A stretch of DNA of 64,000 bases from a virus, in the IMG/VR virus record IMGVR_UViG_3300028571_000013, positions 1-64,000 of that record; one strand, given 5' to 3'. The notes below the pieces were generated by a model that was not told where the DNA came from, did no database searches, and saw only the letters and a list, made by a program, of their open reading frames with translations. Below, piece by piece: positions 43,510 through 53,091 of the stretch (position 1 is its first letter; each line of letters starts with the position of its first letter). Both the position numbers and the translations under genes were made by a program.

Positions 43510-44112
43510 ATGAAACTTAATACTACAATAAATGTTTTGCCGCCGCCATTTTCTGATAATAGCGGCAATGTTACACGACCAGAAGCTATAGTTGCTGATA
43601 CTCTTAATGTGGCTTTTAATATTGATGTTAAGGGCAAATATATTAGTGGTCAGATAGAGCAATTTCCTAATCCACTATATTTATATACTGGTCAGGCATT
43701 TGAAGACCTTAATGGATTTTGGAATCAGGAACTTTTAGAAAGACGAGTTCTTCAATTATTAGGAGATAATCCTAGCGCCACATTACGATCATTATTTCCT
43801 AAAACTATGGAAGAAGAACCATATGGGCCAGGAACAGTATTATCAACCATGATCAAGAGTCTTGGTATTCAAATGAGCGATAGTTGTTCGTGCAGACGAC
43901 ATGCCCTGACCATGAATGAAAAGGGTAATGACTGGTGTGAACAAAATCTTGATACCGTGGTGGGTTGGCTAAGAGAAGAGGCTACTCGCAGAGGATTACC
44001 ATTTGTTGATATGATTGGGAGAGTTATGGTTAATAGGGCAGTTAAAAAGTCACGAAAGTTATTGGCCAATCAGCCAGTACCAGAAAATGACGAAGAGTTA
44101 GATAAAGAATAA
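43510..44112 (+). CDS. Hypothetical protein with CxCxxHA motif, 200 aa
   Basis: First + strand gene of the right half. The C-terminal half has SLGIQMSDSCSCRRHA (about 118-133) followed by MNEKGNDWCEQNLDTVVGWL, a Cys-rich helical pattern. The N-terminus is beta-rich. It is followed by a strong terminator. Possibly a virion or late regulatory protein; not recognised. Confidence 0.65.
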   Translation: MKLNTTINVLPPPFSDNSGNVTRPEAIVADTLNVAFNIDVKGKYISGQIEQFPNPLYLYTGQAFEDLNGFWNQELLERRVLQLLGDNPSATLRSLFPKTMEEEPYGPGTVLSTMIKSLGIQMSDSCSCRRHALTMNEKGNDWCEQNLDTVVGWLREEATRRGLPFVDMIGRVMVNRAVKKSRKLLANQPVPENDEELDKE

Positions 44113-44148
44113 TATTCTTTTAATCTATAATTCTTAGAAACTAAGATT

Positions 44149-44186
44149 AAACCGCATCAATAATACTGGTGCGGTTTATTTTTTTG
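44149..44186 (+). terminator. Rho-independent terminator
   Basis: AAACCGCA pairs with TGCGGTTT and is followed by ATTTTTTT. Confidence 0.9.
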
Positions 44187-44197
44187 GTGTATGTAAT
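44186..44197 (+). promoter_or_regulatory. Putative late-promoter motif, copy 1
   Basis: GGTGTATGTAAT directly after a terminator and 40 bases before the next start codon. See the finding on this motif. Confidence 0.45.
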
Positions 44198-44237
44198 GGA
44201 TAATATTGTATTATCATTATAAATTTTAAGGTGTACT

Positions 44238-45329
44238 ATGGCCGATAATCTTTTACGTGGTGACAAAACTGTCGAAATTGCTAGAGCTAAAAAAGTTGTT
44301 GATTGTTCAAAAGGCTCTCCAGAGTGTGAAGGGCCTAACATTATATGCAAAGTTATAAGAGATGGAAATGCTCCGGGAGTAGCTACTGTTGTATATAATC
44401 CTGAAGATATAGCTAATGGGCTTCCAATTAGAAGAAACAGCGGGCCACGGCTCATAGGAATTACAGATGTTGGTCCCATTCCTTGTCAGATGTGCGCCGA
44501 TAATACATTATCCAATGGTAGAACTGTGGCTATGGATAATCTATTACATCCAGCCATAAGAGATCAGGATGACCAAACATTTAGAAACAATCATGATGGT
44601 CAGTCCAAAGCAGAATATTTACAACAGGATATGCTTAGGGCTTGTATGGAATGGATGGGAGGAAGCGAGAGTGCAATAAAAGCATTTTATGATTTGGTTA
44701 ATCCTAATTTTAATAGTCAATGTGGAACACCCTATATTTTTGAAACAGCAGCTTTAAGAATTGTAATTACAGTATCTATGAATGTTTACTGGTTTACTAA
44801 TAATTGTGTAAGACAAGAAAAGACCATTACTGCTAATAGAACCGTTAGCATAGGGCGTAGGACTTTTGCATTAGATACATTAAAAGGGGCTAGGGTAAGT
44901 TATGCTGGTAATAGAGGTAAGGGTGTCAGATATGGTATCGAGTATGACTGTTCACAACATAAAGCGACTTTAATGTGTGGTACATGTTATTATACTAAAG
45001 ATGCAGGAGGTTTCCTACAACCAAATTGTTTTGAGCCAGATGGAGTTAGGTTTTTAGAAACTGTAGCTAGACGAGCGGATGCCGACCTTTTTGATAAAAA
45101 CGGAGCACCTACTAGGCCTTTTGACGACGCTAAAAGGACTAGGGATAGTATTGCATCAGAAATTGAAGCAGAATTACCAGCCAAAGTAAGAAGTGCTGCT
45201 CTGCAACTGGTCGAAACGGCTTCGACAATGGCGGCTGGTGGATACATAGACTGTACTCCTGTGTGTGGTCTTGGATATGAATTAGCTGATGATATAGAAG
45301 TTGAGTATAGACTAATTGGCAATAGTTAA
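44238..45329 (+). CDS. Putative virion protein, 363 aa
   Basis: Not recognised. It contains 15 or more Cys (CSKGSPECEGPNIICK at the start; CGTCYY; CTPVCG at the end). The position among late genes and the length suggest a structural or virion-associated protein. Disulfide or metal stabilisation is possible. Confidence 0.6.
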   Translation: MADNLLRGDKTVEIARAKKVVDCSKGSPECEGPNIICKVIRDGNAPGVATVVYNPEDIANGLPIRRNSGPRLIGITDVGPIPCQMCADNTLSNGRTVAMDNLLHPAIRDQDDQTFRNNHDGQSKAEYLQQDMLRACMEWMGGSESAIKAFYDLVNPNFNSQCGTPYIFETAALRIVITVSMNVYWFTNNCVRQEKTITANRTVSIGRRTFALDTLKGARVSYAGNRGKGVRYGIEYDCSQHKATLMCGTCYYTKDAGGFLQPNCFEPDGVRFLETVARRADADLFDKNGAPTRPFDDAKRTRDSIASEIEAELPAKVRSAALQLVETASTMAAGGYIDCTPVCGLGYELADDIEVEYRLIGNS

Positions 45330-45354
45330 ACTTAAAAATAATAAATAATAAATA

Positions 45355-46575
45355 ATGAATCATATATATAATCCTATCAATTTAAATAGTATTCCACCAA
45401 AACTATCCATGTATGGTCTATCTGACGATGTATTCACAGTATATGATAATGGTAATAATTTTACTCTTGATACGAGATTAGTTTTTCCTGATTTTAAGCC
45501 AGGACTACCATCAGAAACTGTGCTTCTGTTAAGAATTAATAATGATACCTCAAAAATTTTATTCTTTACCGACACAGTATGGTTACAAAATATTACTAAA
45601 TTTTATCATATCATATATGATGCAAATGCTATTGTTAGTCAATATACATCTGATAGAGTAGCCTGTGTAGAATATACATATAATAATAGTACCAAGGTAT
45701 TAAATTCTAATATTATTTCTAGTGGTAAGCTGACAGCTAATAAATATTTATTTGATCAAGAACTATGGAATATATACCAAGGCTCTCCTATAAGTTCTTC
45801 GGATCTGGATAATGAAATAAAAGAACATAATAGTTCTCATGCTTATTTTAATAATACTATAGGATATAGTGTACAAAATGTTAATGTTTTTGGATCAGGT
45901 GCTGGATATAAATTAAATAGCACCTTTTTCTTACGCAGATCAGAGTTGATGAGCGAAGTATTACCAGATAACTGTGTTCTCTCAGCACCCTTACAGCTGT
46001 GCTCAGGCACTGTCGTAATTACTGGGGGCGTTAATTATAAAGTAGGAGATACTTTTACTATCAATAACGTAAATGCTGCAGGTTGTTTTGGTTTGGTACA
46101 AGTTATAGAAACCAATCGGACAGGAAGTATTTTACGTACACAATTAATTAATCCTGGTTGTAATTTTACGTCTTTACCAACGGCAACAGACAATAGTTCC
46201 ACTGGTTCTGGAGCCCTAATATCTATTAATAATTCATTTGGCATAGATGTTTGTCGAATTATAGACGGTGGCAATGGATATATCCCAGGAGAACATACTA
46301 TAGGATGTAAACTGAGCGGTACAGAATATGAGCCTAGTGTCTATGCCAAGGCAATTACACAAATAAATCAATTAGATATAGTACCACTATTAAAAAATAA
46401 TTTTTCAATAGACTCAGTATCTGTTATAGCTGCTGGTAATAATGTTTCAGAAGTTCAATTTGATTTGATAAATAATAATCATATTATAGATAATAACTAT
46501 ATTTCAATAGATAATAATAATTTAATTAAAACTCAAAATACAGGCGTTTCTAATAGACCAAGATTTTTTATCTGA
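45355..46575 (+). CDS. Putative virion/adhesin protein, 406 aa
   Basis: Beta-rich, with two similar repeat units around GYKLNSTF / VNYKVGDTFTINNV and GAGYK / GGNGYIPGEH, and many Asn. Resembles phage tail-fibre or neck-appendage repeats in style. No domain can be named. Confidence 0.6.
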   Translation: MNHIYNPINLNSIPPKLSMYGLSDDVFTVYDNGNNFTLDTRLVFPDFKPGLPSETVLLLRINNDTSKILFFTDTVWLQNITKFYHIIYDANAIVSQYTSDRVACVEYTYNNSTKVLNSNIISSGKLTANKYLFDQELWNIYQGSPISSSDLDNEIKEHNSSHAYFNNTIGYSVQNVNVFGSGAGYKLNSTFFLRRSELMSEVLPDNCVLSAPLQLCSGTVVITGGVNYKVGDTFTINNVNAAGCFGLVQVIETNRTGSILRTQLINPGCNFTSLPTATDNSSTGSGALISINNSFGIDVCRIIDGGNGYIPGEHTIGCKLSGTEYEPSVYAKAITQINQLDIVPLLKNNFSIDSVSVIAAGNNVSEVQFDLINNNHIIDNNYISIDNNNLIKTQNTGVSNRPRFFI

Positions 46576-46594
46576 TATAAGAGAAACATAAACT

Positions 46595-47584
46595 ATGGGT
46601 ACATGTTGTAGTCAAGATTGTTGTCCAACAAAAGACATGAAGAGTGGCTGGGGGGGAGGGCGCGTTCCTCCTAACTATGCTTCTGGATATGTATACAATG
46701 ATATTGATCCTAGTGAAAATTGTTGCAAGTGTGTTTTTACTAATGCTTTTTGTAGGGGTATAGACTCCAAATATCCTCATGCCGGGAGTGATTGTGGTCC
46801 GTGTAATTGTGACTATAAAAAAGTTATGACACAGAGAGCTGGTTTCGACAACTGCTTAAAGCCCGTTCCTCCAGCTACCTGGAGATGTCCGCCAGATAAA
46901 CCGGTATGGAAAGATCCAAATGATGATATGTGTGAATGCGTTTGCGATAAATCACCAGGTGATTGTCAACCATATGAAACATTTAGGGCTGATTTTTGTA
47001 GATGCATATGTGAAAAAGATCTTATAGTATGTGATGGTGGAGATCCTTGTAGCAGCGCACCATTTTTAGAGAATCCTACTCCAAATTACCATCCAGAAGA
47101 TTGTAGCTGTAAGTGTGATCTTGATGTTGCTAATGGTGGACCTGGATGTACTGGCAACCCAAGAAAACCACAATTTAATTCTGCTAAGTGTGAGTGTGAA
47201 TGTATATACGATGTTGGTCCTGATAAATGCTCAGAGCGTTATCCTTATATTATGAAAGATGCTTGTGATTGTGAATGTCCAGATAGTGTAGCAGAGTCTT
47301 GTACATCTGATCAAGAATTTGATACGGATACTTGCTCATGCAAACCATGTCCTGAACCCTGTAAATTTGCACAAACAAGAAAACCTGGTAGTTGTGATTG
47401 CGAATGCCTTAAGAAAAGATCCGATTGTCCTAAAGATCAACCAATTTTCGATGATGTTAGTTGCGAATGTTATTGTCCATTATCAATTCAGATGTGGTGT
47501 ACTGGACGCCATAAGCGCTATGATTCTTCAAAATGCGAATGTGTATATGATGCTAGTGTAATGTCAATTTTATTGGAGCCATAA
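46595..47584 (+). CDS. CXCXC-repeat cysteine-rich protein, 329 aa
   Basis: It has more than 50 Cys residues. About seven units follow the pattern C-x(4-8)-P-x-F/Y-x(5-8)-C-x-C-x-C (CECVC, CRCIC, CSCKC, CECEC, CDCEC, CDCEC, CECYC). This resembles CXCXC (Balbiani-ring/VEGF-C type) repeats of eukaryotic secreted proteins. In a phage it may form a disulfide-rich or metal-binding stalk on the virion. Function is inferred. Confidence 0.7.
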   Translation: MGTCCSQDCCPTKDMKSGWGGGRVPPNYASGYVYNDIDPSENCCKCVFTNAFCRGIDSKYPHAGSDCGPCNCDYKKVMTQRAGFDNCLKPVPPATWRCPPDKPVWKDPNDDMCECVCDKSPGDCQPYETFRADFCRCICEKDLIVCDGGDPCSSAPFLENPTPNYHPEDCSCKCDLDVANGGPGCTGNPRKPQFNSAKCECECIYDVGPDKCSERYPYIMKDACDCECPDSVAESCTSDQEFDTDTCSCKPCPEPCKFAQTRKPGSCDCECLKKRSDCPKDQPIFDDVSCECYCPLSIQMWCTGRHKRYDSSKCECVYDASVMSILLEP

Positions 47585-47588
47585 TTTT

Positions 47589-47762
47589 ATGAATATATTA
47601 TATGCGAGTATTTTAAAAAGTAGATTAAAAACAAAAAATATTGAAAGAAATAATACTAATACAACAAAAGCATTAGACGGAGTCACATATCCATCTAAAG
47701 TAGATAGTAGAATTTTTGTACCAATTTTAAATAAAGCAGTATTAGCTTTAGCAAATGATTAG
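47589..47762 (+). CDS. Hypothetical protein, 57 aa
   Basis: ATTGGAGCC precedes the ATG by about twelve bases. The sequence is Asn/Thr/Lys-rich (KTKNIERNNTNTTKALDG). It converges with the - strand AT-hook gene, overlapping by four bases. Not recognised. Confidence 0.55.
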   Translation: MNILYASILKSRLKTKNIERNNTNTTKALDGVTYPSKVDSRIFVPILNKAVLALAND

Positions 47763-47956
47763 ATGCTAGTTTTAGGTCTTCCACGCTTTCTTCCAAGCTG
47801 TAGCTTGCGTCTTTGTCGTCGTATCATACTAATACTAATACTTTGTCCAGAAATCTTAGCCATCGTTTCTGACATCTCTTTATCGGTCATTTTATCATAA
47901 TTATTCTTGATAAAGTCCAAATCAGAATCGTCCCATTTCTTATATGTTTTGTTCAT
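47759..47956 (-). CDS. Small DNA-binding protein with AT-hook-like tail, 65 aa
   Basis: The only - strand gene inside the late block. A Myb/HTH-like helix set (WDDSDLDFIKNNYDKMTDKE, SISISMIRRQRRKLQL) ends with GRKRGRPK, the AT-hook core. It could act as a regulator against the late operon direction. No good promoter is identified. Confidence 0.7.
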   Translation of the reverse strand: MNKTYKKWDDSDLDFIKNNYDKMTDKEMSETMAKISGQSISISMIRRQRRKLQLGRKRGRPKTSI

Positions 47957-48048
47957 TATTAGTTACTTCCTTTACATTGGTGTAATTATACCTATAATAG
48001 ATATATTATAGACCATTTTTTCTAACAGGCAACACGCCCAAGGCTTTT

Positions 48049-48213
48049 ATGAAAGATATTAAATTTAATGTTGTTGGATCAACAATGAAGGTTGTAGCAT
48101 CCTCTAAGGTTAATATTGAAAAAGATTTAGAGCAGGATAATGATCAGGAACATAAAACTATAGCAGAATTACTTGATGAGCAAAAAACAAAACAAGAAAC
48201 CACAGATAAATAA
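48049..48213 (+). CDS. Hypothetical protein, 54 aa
   Basis: Beta start (IKFNVVGSTMKVVASSKVNI) and a charged helical tail. It overlaps the sigma-factor gene by 38 bases, a sign of translational coupling. Confidence 0.5.
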   Translation: MKDIKFNVVGSTMKVVASSKVNIEKDLEQDNDQEHKTIAELLDEQKTKQETTDK

Positions 48214-48802
48214 AGAAGTTTCTGAAGAGGATTTTCTAAAGACACTAGAGATTATTACTAAAAAATTAGTATATAAATTTAAGTTTGGATATCACGACGT
48301 TGATGATATGAGACAGCAAGCAGCAATATTTGCTTTGGAGGGTTTAGACCATTATGACTATTCTAGACCTTTAGAAAACTTCTTATGGACACATGTAAGA
48401 AATCGTTTATTTAATTACAAAAGAGATAATTACCAGAGACCAGACAAGCCGTGTCTTACCTGTCCATTATATAGACCAAATAGTGAAGGTTCTGATTGTG
48501 CACAGTTTAAGGATAAATTAAATTGTAATGCTTACAAGGTTTGGTTTAAGCGTAATAATAGTAAAAAAAATATAATGAAACCAGGATACATCGAGGATTA
48601 CGATCCTGAACAATCTAATAATAATTTTATAGAATCTATTTCTAATCAAGAAATTATAGATTATTTAGAAGATAATTTACCAACCAAATATAGAGAGATT
48701 TATTTAAAGCTAAAACATGGAACTAAAATCTCTAAGAACGATAAAACCAAATTACAGAACTATATAAAAAATAATATTTTACCTAAATTTAAAAAAGACT
48801 AA
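48176..48802 (+). CDS. gp55-like late sigma factor with Cys cluster
   Basis: The protein has 208 aa from ATG 48176. Sigma-70 region 2 is visible: YHDVDDMRQQAAIFALEGLD (39-58), then YDYSRPLENFLWTHVRNRLF (60-79), as in T4 gp55. A Cys group (C93, C96, C108, C117) follows, like a zinc clip. The C-terminus is a short helical region. gp55-type sigma factors direct host polymerase to late promoters, so it probably reads the capsid and tail genes. Confidence 0.8.
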   Translation: MSKKQNKKPQINKEVSEEDFLKTLEIITKKLVYKFKFGYHDVDDMRQQAAIFALEGLDHYDYSRPLENFLWTHVRNRLFNYKRDNYQRPDKPCLTCPLYRPNSEGSDCAQFKDKLNCNAYKVWFKRNNSKKNIMKPGYIEDYDPEQSNNNFIESISNQEIIDYLEDNLPTKYREIYLKLKHGTKISKNDKTKLQNYIKNNILPKFKKD

Positions 48803-48803
48803 C

Positions 48804-49619
48804 ATGACTAAAAAACGTGGACAACTAAGTTTAGAAGAAGAAAAATATATCAGAGAGAATATAGAGCAGCAAACTGTGGAAGATATAGCTTCTTCTTTGA
48901 ATCGTAATCCTGATCCTATTAAAAAATATATAGAGTCAGAAAATTCATTTCCCCCAAAAGGAGAGCAACACGAAAACGAAATTCTAAAACTTAAATTACG
49001 ATCCAAGTCATTCTGGCAAGAAGTATGTAAGCAGTTTGATAAAGAAACTGGAGAATTACAGTATTTTGAAAATACATGGGTTAATTTAGTTAAACAGTTC
49101 CGTGAGGACGTTTTACCAGCAGAAGAATTACAAATCAAACAATTTATTACTATCGATATTCTAATTAACCGAAGTATGAAAGAAAGAAAAAGACATATCG
49201 CAGAAACGGAGAAGCTCCAAAAACAAGTCGATAAAGAATATGATAAACCAGAAGACCAAAGAGATATTGCTAGATTAGCTAATATGGAAACTCAATTAAG
49301 TTTTGCTAGGAATAGTATAGCAAGTTATACAAATGAGTATACTAAATTATTATCAGAACAACAAAAAATTAGTAAGGATCTTAAGGCTACCAGAGAGCAG
49401 CGTATTAAAAGAATTGAGGACGGTAAAAGCTCTTGGACTGGACTTATTCGTATGCTAGAAGAAGAAGAGATAAGAGAAAAAGAAGGTAGACAGCTTGAGA
49501 TTCTTAAAATGGCAACTGATAAATCCAGAGCTACTTTATATGACTTACATTCGTACCAGGATGGTCAGTTAGATAGACCCATACTTAATCATGAATCGGT
49601 ATTAGAAGATGACTCGTAG
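48804..49619 (+). CDS. Possible small terminase subunit
   Basis: The protein has 271 aa. The N-terminus has an HTH-like segment (YIRENIEQQTVEDIASSLNR) and the rest is a long coiled coil (about 125-225). Position before nucleases and TerL and the HTH plus coiled-coil plan fit TerS. No direct sequence signature is seen. Confidence 0.5.
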   Translation: MTKKRGQLSLEEEKYIRENIEQQTVEDIASSLNRNPDPIKKYIESENSFPPKGEQHENEILKLKLRSKSFWQEVCKQFDKETGELQYFENTWVNLVKQFREDVLPAEELQIKQFITIDILINRSMKERKRHIAETEKLQKQVDKEYDKPEDQRDIARLANMETQLSFARNSIASYTNEYTKLLSEQQKISKDLKATREQRIKRIEDGKSSWTGLIRMLEEEEIREKEGRQLEILKMATDKSRATLYDLHSYQDGQLDRPILNHESVLEDDS

Positions 49620-49887
49620 ATATTATGATAGACAATATAAACAATGGATTAAAAGTATTTTTGAAAGAGACAATCATGGTTGTCAGTGGCCTCATTGTGT
49701 ACAGCCGCATAAAAAACTTAATGCTCACCATATAAAAAAGTGGGCAGACTATCCAGGCTTACGTTTTCATTTATCCAATGGTATTACTCTGTGTAAATAT
49801 CATCATGATCTAATTAAAAACAATGAAGAAAACTACGAGCTTTTTTTCTTAAAACTTTTATTAAACAAAAATGATGACAACAAGTAA
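49609..49887 (+). CDS. HNH endonuclease
   Basis: The protein has 92 aa. The motif is CQWPHC...LNAHHIKKWADYPG...LSNGITLCKYHHDLI: HH, Asn and His of the HNH plus two Cys pairs for structural zinc. HNH nucleases next to terminase genes often take part in genome packaging cuts (known for HK97-type phages). It overlaps genes on both sides. Confidence 0.9.
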   Translation: MTRRYYDRQYKQWIKSIFERDNHGCQWPHCVQPHKKLNAHHIKKWADYPGLRFHLSNGITLCKYHHDLIKNNEENYELFFLKLLLNKNDDNK

Positions 49888-50560
49888 TAATGCCTATTTA
49901 TATAATTTAATATTATCATCATCATTAATAAACTATGATGATCAATATACAGCCATATCTGGCATGGATGCTTCGCTAGCATTATATTTATTGAGCTATT
50001 CTAGAGAACTATTTTTCTCCTATATTACTAAGTTTAATGAGTGTTCTATAGTTGCCGATACTGATTTATTTTTTAATGTTTGTCTTGGTATTATACATAC
50101 TATACCGTCGGTTTCTCATATAGTTTATAATAACGAGCGTATTAGGTTTCAGTATTTAAATAGATTCAATTTTAATATTTATAGTCCTAGTAATTTATCT
50201 CCATTTAATATACTATATAATTCTAATGAACCTATCGAATATCTTTATAATGGTATTTTATTTAGAGTTCCTAGTATAGAGTCTGTAATCACTTATTGTA
50301 TTTATCAATATGGAGAGCTAAACAAAAATTTAGAATATTTAACCAATGTTGCTGTGTTATCTACCATTTATAAGTCATCTATTATAACTAATAATATACT
50401 GATTAATATACTTAAACTTAATATTAATATACAAAAAACCATTAAGAGTATGATTAAAGATATATCATCTGATAAAATAATGCCTGTTCCTTTTTTAAAC
50501 TTTTCTAACAATGTTGTAAAAAAAAGAACAGTAGAAATATTAGAGTTTTGTTATGGATAG
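49871..50560 (+). CDS. Hypothetical protein, 229 aa
   Basis: Not recognised. Ile/Asn/Tyr-rich and AT-driven in composition. A helical N-domain is followed by YLYNGILFRVPSIESVITYC, which has the look of a substrate-binding strand. Tight packing between HNH and ERCC4 nuclease genes suggests a packaging or recombination role. Confidence 0.55.
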   Translation: MMTTSNNAYLYNLILSSSLINYDDQYTAISGMDASLALYLLSYSRELFFSYITKFNECSIVADTDLFFNVCLGIIHTIPSVSHIVYNNERIRFQYLNRFNFNIYSPSNLSPFNILYNSNEPIEYLYNGILFRVPSIESVITYCIYQYGELNKNLEYLTNVAVLSTIYKSSIITNNILINILKLNINIQKTIKSMIKDISSDKIMPVPFLNFSNNVVKKRTVEILEFCYG

Positions 50561-51026
50561 TAAATATAGTTTTAATATTGTTGTTGATACTAGAGAACAA
50601 AAACCATGGGCTTTTGCTGAGTGTAATACTATTCATAAAAAGCTTGATACTGGAGACTATTCAATTGAAGGTCTCGAAAATTTCTTATGTATTGAGCGTA
50701 AGAATTCAGTAAGTGAAATAGCTAATAATATTTCAGAACAAAGATTCAGGGATGAGATCGAAAGGATGTCAAACTATTTATATAAGTTTATTTTGTTAGA
50801 ATTTAGTTTACAGGATGTTTTAGACTATCCTAAAGGTTCTAATGTTCCTCCTAAGATGTGGTCCAAAATTAAAATTAGACCACTGTATATTTTAAAATTT
50901 TTAACAGAATTACAGATCAAAGATAATATACATGTCATCTTTTGTGATCGTCCAGCAGCAGCTGAACAGATGGCATTTTCTATAATTAAACGAGTAAATG
51001 AGATGCATACTAATGGTAAACTATAA
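50553..51026 (+). CDS. ERCC4-family nuclease
   Basis: The protein has 157 aa. VDTREQKPW (11-19), DTGDYSI (33-39) and CIERKNS (46-52) are the catalytic strands (ERK-x3-D type) of XPF/Mus81-like nucleases. It lacks the HhH domains of full enzymes. Probably cuts branched DNA before packaging or in repair. Confidence 0.85.
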   Translation: MDSKYSFNIVVDTREQKPWAFAECNTIHKKLDTGDYSIEGLENFLCIERKNSVSEIANNISEQRFRDEIERMSNYLYKFILLEFSLQDVLDYPKGSNVPPKMWSKIKIRPLYILKFLTELQIKDNIHVIFCDRPAAAEQMAFSIIKRVNEMHTNGKL

Positions 51027-53037
51027 TCAACTTGATAATGCTTGGTTGGGGCTGGGAGATACAAATATCCTATCTCTACCTAAGAATTTAATGATTAATA
51101 GGTCGCAAAAAGACATAGAAAATCCTGATAGATTTTTAATCAAGCTTATGCGAGACCCAGCTAACTTTAGTACAACAGTAAAGCTACTGATGGATATAGA
51201 ATTACATCCTATACAGATAGCTATCATACAAGAATTTTGGGATAGGCCATTTCCAATGTTTATTGCTAGTCGTGGTTTTGGTAAATCTTTTTTATTAGCA
51301 TTATATTGTACCTTAAAATGTATTTTTGTACCAGGAACTAAGATAGTAGTTGTTGGCGCTGCTTTTAGACAGAGTAAAGTGGTTTTTGAATATATGGAAA
51401 ATATATGGCGAAAATCATCTATTATGAGAACGATTTTCAATGGTAATGATGATGGTCCTAGAAGAGATGTTGATAGATGTACTATGAGATATGGAGATAG
51501 TTGGACTATTGCTATTCCTCTTGGTGACGGTAGCAAAATTAGAGGTTTAAGAGCGCACATTATTATTGCTGACGAATTTGCTTCCATATCTCCAGAAGTT
51601 TATGAAACAGTAGTCTCAGGTTTCGCTGCTGTATCTGCTGATCCTATTGGTAATGTTAAAGCAGAGGCTAAAAAAGATCTTATGAAAGAACTAGGGATAT
51701 GGTCTGAAGAATTAGAGGATTTACAATATCGTCGTAGCAATCAAGCTATTGTTGCTGGTACAGCAGACTACTCTTTCAAGCACTTTGCCTCTTACTGGGA
51801 AAGATATAAAGCAATTATCCATAGTCGTGGTGATGATAGAGTACTAGCTGATCTTTTCAAAGGAGAAGTTCCATTAAATTTTAATTGGAAAGACTACAGT
51901 ATAGTTAGAATGCCCTATGAGCTTATTCCTAAGGGATTTATGGATGATAGACAGGTGGCTAGAGCTAAAGCTACCATTCATAGTGGTATATATAATATGG
52001 AATATGCCGCATGTTTTACTAAAGATAGTAGTGGTTTTTTTCGCAGGAGTTTAATAGAAAGCTGTGTCTCTGATGTTAAAAATCCTATATTAATTAATAA
52101 TCAACCTATTATTTTTGATGCTAAGGTGGTTGGAGATCCTAATAGAAAATATATTTATGGAATTGACCCTGCTAGTGAACAAGATAATTTTAGTATTATT
52201 ATTTTAGAAATTCATCCTAATCATACTAGGATAGTATATTGCTGGACCACCAATCGAGCTAATTTTAAACAGAGGCAGCAAACTGGCTTAGTCAATGAGA
52301 ATGATTTTTATGGATTTTGCGCTAGAAAAATTCGCAATCTAATGAAAGTATTTCCTTGTGAGCGAATAGGCCTTGACGCTCAGGGTGGAGGAGTAGCTAT
52401 TGAAGAAGCTTTACATGATACTACAAAAATTAATGCAGATGAGATTCCAATTTGGCCTATCATTAACGAAGCTAAAGATAAAGACACAGACAGTAAACCA
52501 GGACTACATATACTAGAACTTGTTCAGTTTGCTAGGGCCGAGTGGACAAGCCATGCTAATCATGGTCTCAGAAAAGACTTTGAGGATAAAGTATTATTAT
52601 TCCCAACGTTCGATAATTTAACTCTTGGACTAGCTCTAGCTAATGAATCACAAGATATTTTATCTACTAATTTAGACCCTATTTATGATACTGTAAGTGA
52701 GTGCATATTGGAAATCGAAGAGCTTAAAAATGAATTAACTACTATAGTCATGACACAAACTAGCAATAGTTCTGGAGCTAGAGAAAGATGGGATACTCCA
52801 GAAATTAAAGGATCTAACGGCAGAAGAGGAAGATTACGAAAAGACCGATATAGCGCACTAGTTATAGCTAATACTTTAGCAAGATCTCTTATCAGAGCTG
52901 ATACCCCAATTACTTATGACGTAATCGGTTCAACCAAGAATTCCTCTTTAAGCAAAGAGAAAATCTTATACAGAGGACCATCTTGGTTTACAGAAGCTGC
53001 TAATGAAGATTTATACCTTGGTATTTATAAAAAATAG
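50998..53037 (+). CDS. terL: Terminase large subunit (TerL)
   Basis: The protein has 679 aa. Walker A is ASRGFGKS (90-97) and Walker B HIIIADEFAS (187-196), with coupling motif VVAGTA-like AIVAGTADY (250-258). The RNase H-type nuclease shows IYGIDPASEQDN (386-397) and IGLDAQGGG near 460. It packages DNA into the prohead and cuts it. The start could also be the second ATG (MVNYNQLDNAW). It overlaps the ERCC4 gene by 29 bases. Confidence 0.95.
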   Translation: MRCILMVNYNQLDNAWLGLGDTNILSLPKNLMINRSQKDIENPDRFLIKLMRDPANFSTTVKLLMDIELHPIQIAIIQEFWDRPFPMFIASRGFGKSFLLALYCTLKCIFVPGTKIVVVGAAFRQSKVVFEYMENIWRKSSIMRTIFNGNDDGPRRDVDRCTMRYGDSWTIAIPLGDGSKIRGLRAHIIIADEFASISPEVYETVVSGFAAVSADPIGNVKAEAKKDLMKELGIWSEELEDLQYRRSNQAIVAGTADYSFKHFASYWERYKAIIHSRGDDRVLADLFKGEVPLNFNWKDYSIVRMPYELIPKGFMDDRQVARAKATIHSGIYNMEYAACFTKDSSGFFRRSLIESCVSDVKNPILINNQPIIFDAKVVGDPNRKYIYGIDPASEQDNFSIIILEIHPNHTRIVYCWTTNRANFKQRQQTGLVNENDFYGFCARKIRNLMKVFPCERIGLDAQGGGVAIEEALHDTTKINADEIPIWPIINEAKDKDTDSKPGLHILELVQFARAEWTSHANHGLRKDFEDKVLLFPTFDNLTLGLALANESQDILSTNLDPIYDTVSECILEIEELKNELTTIVMTQTSNSSGARERWDTPEIKGSNGRRGRLRKDRYSALVIANTLARSLIRADTPITYDVIGSTKNSSLSKEKILYRGPSWFTEAANEDLYLGIYKK

Positions 53038-53047
53038 TGTATTATAA
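53036..53047 (+). promoter_or_regulatory. Putative late-promoter motif, copy 2
   Basis: AGTGTATTATAA right at the TerL stop, 45 bases before the portal gene. Confidence 0.4.
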
Positions 53048-53091
53048 GTATAAATTGAATAATACCATTACAATGGGAATACAATACTATT

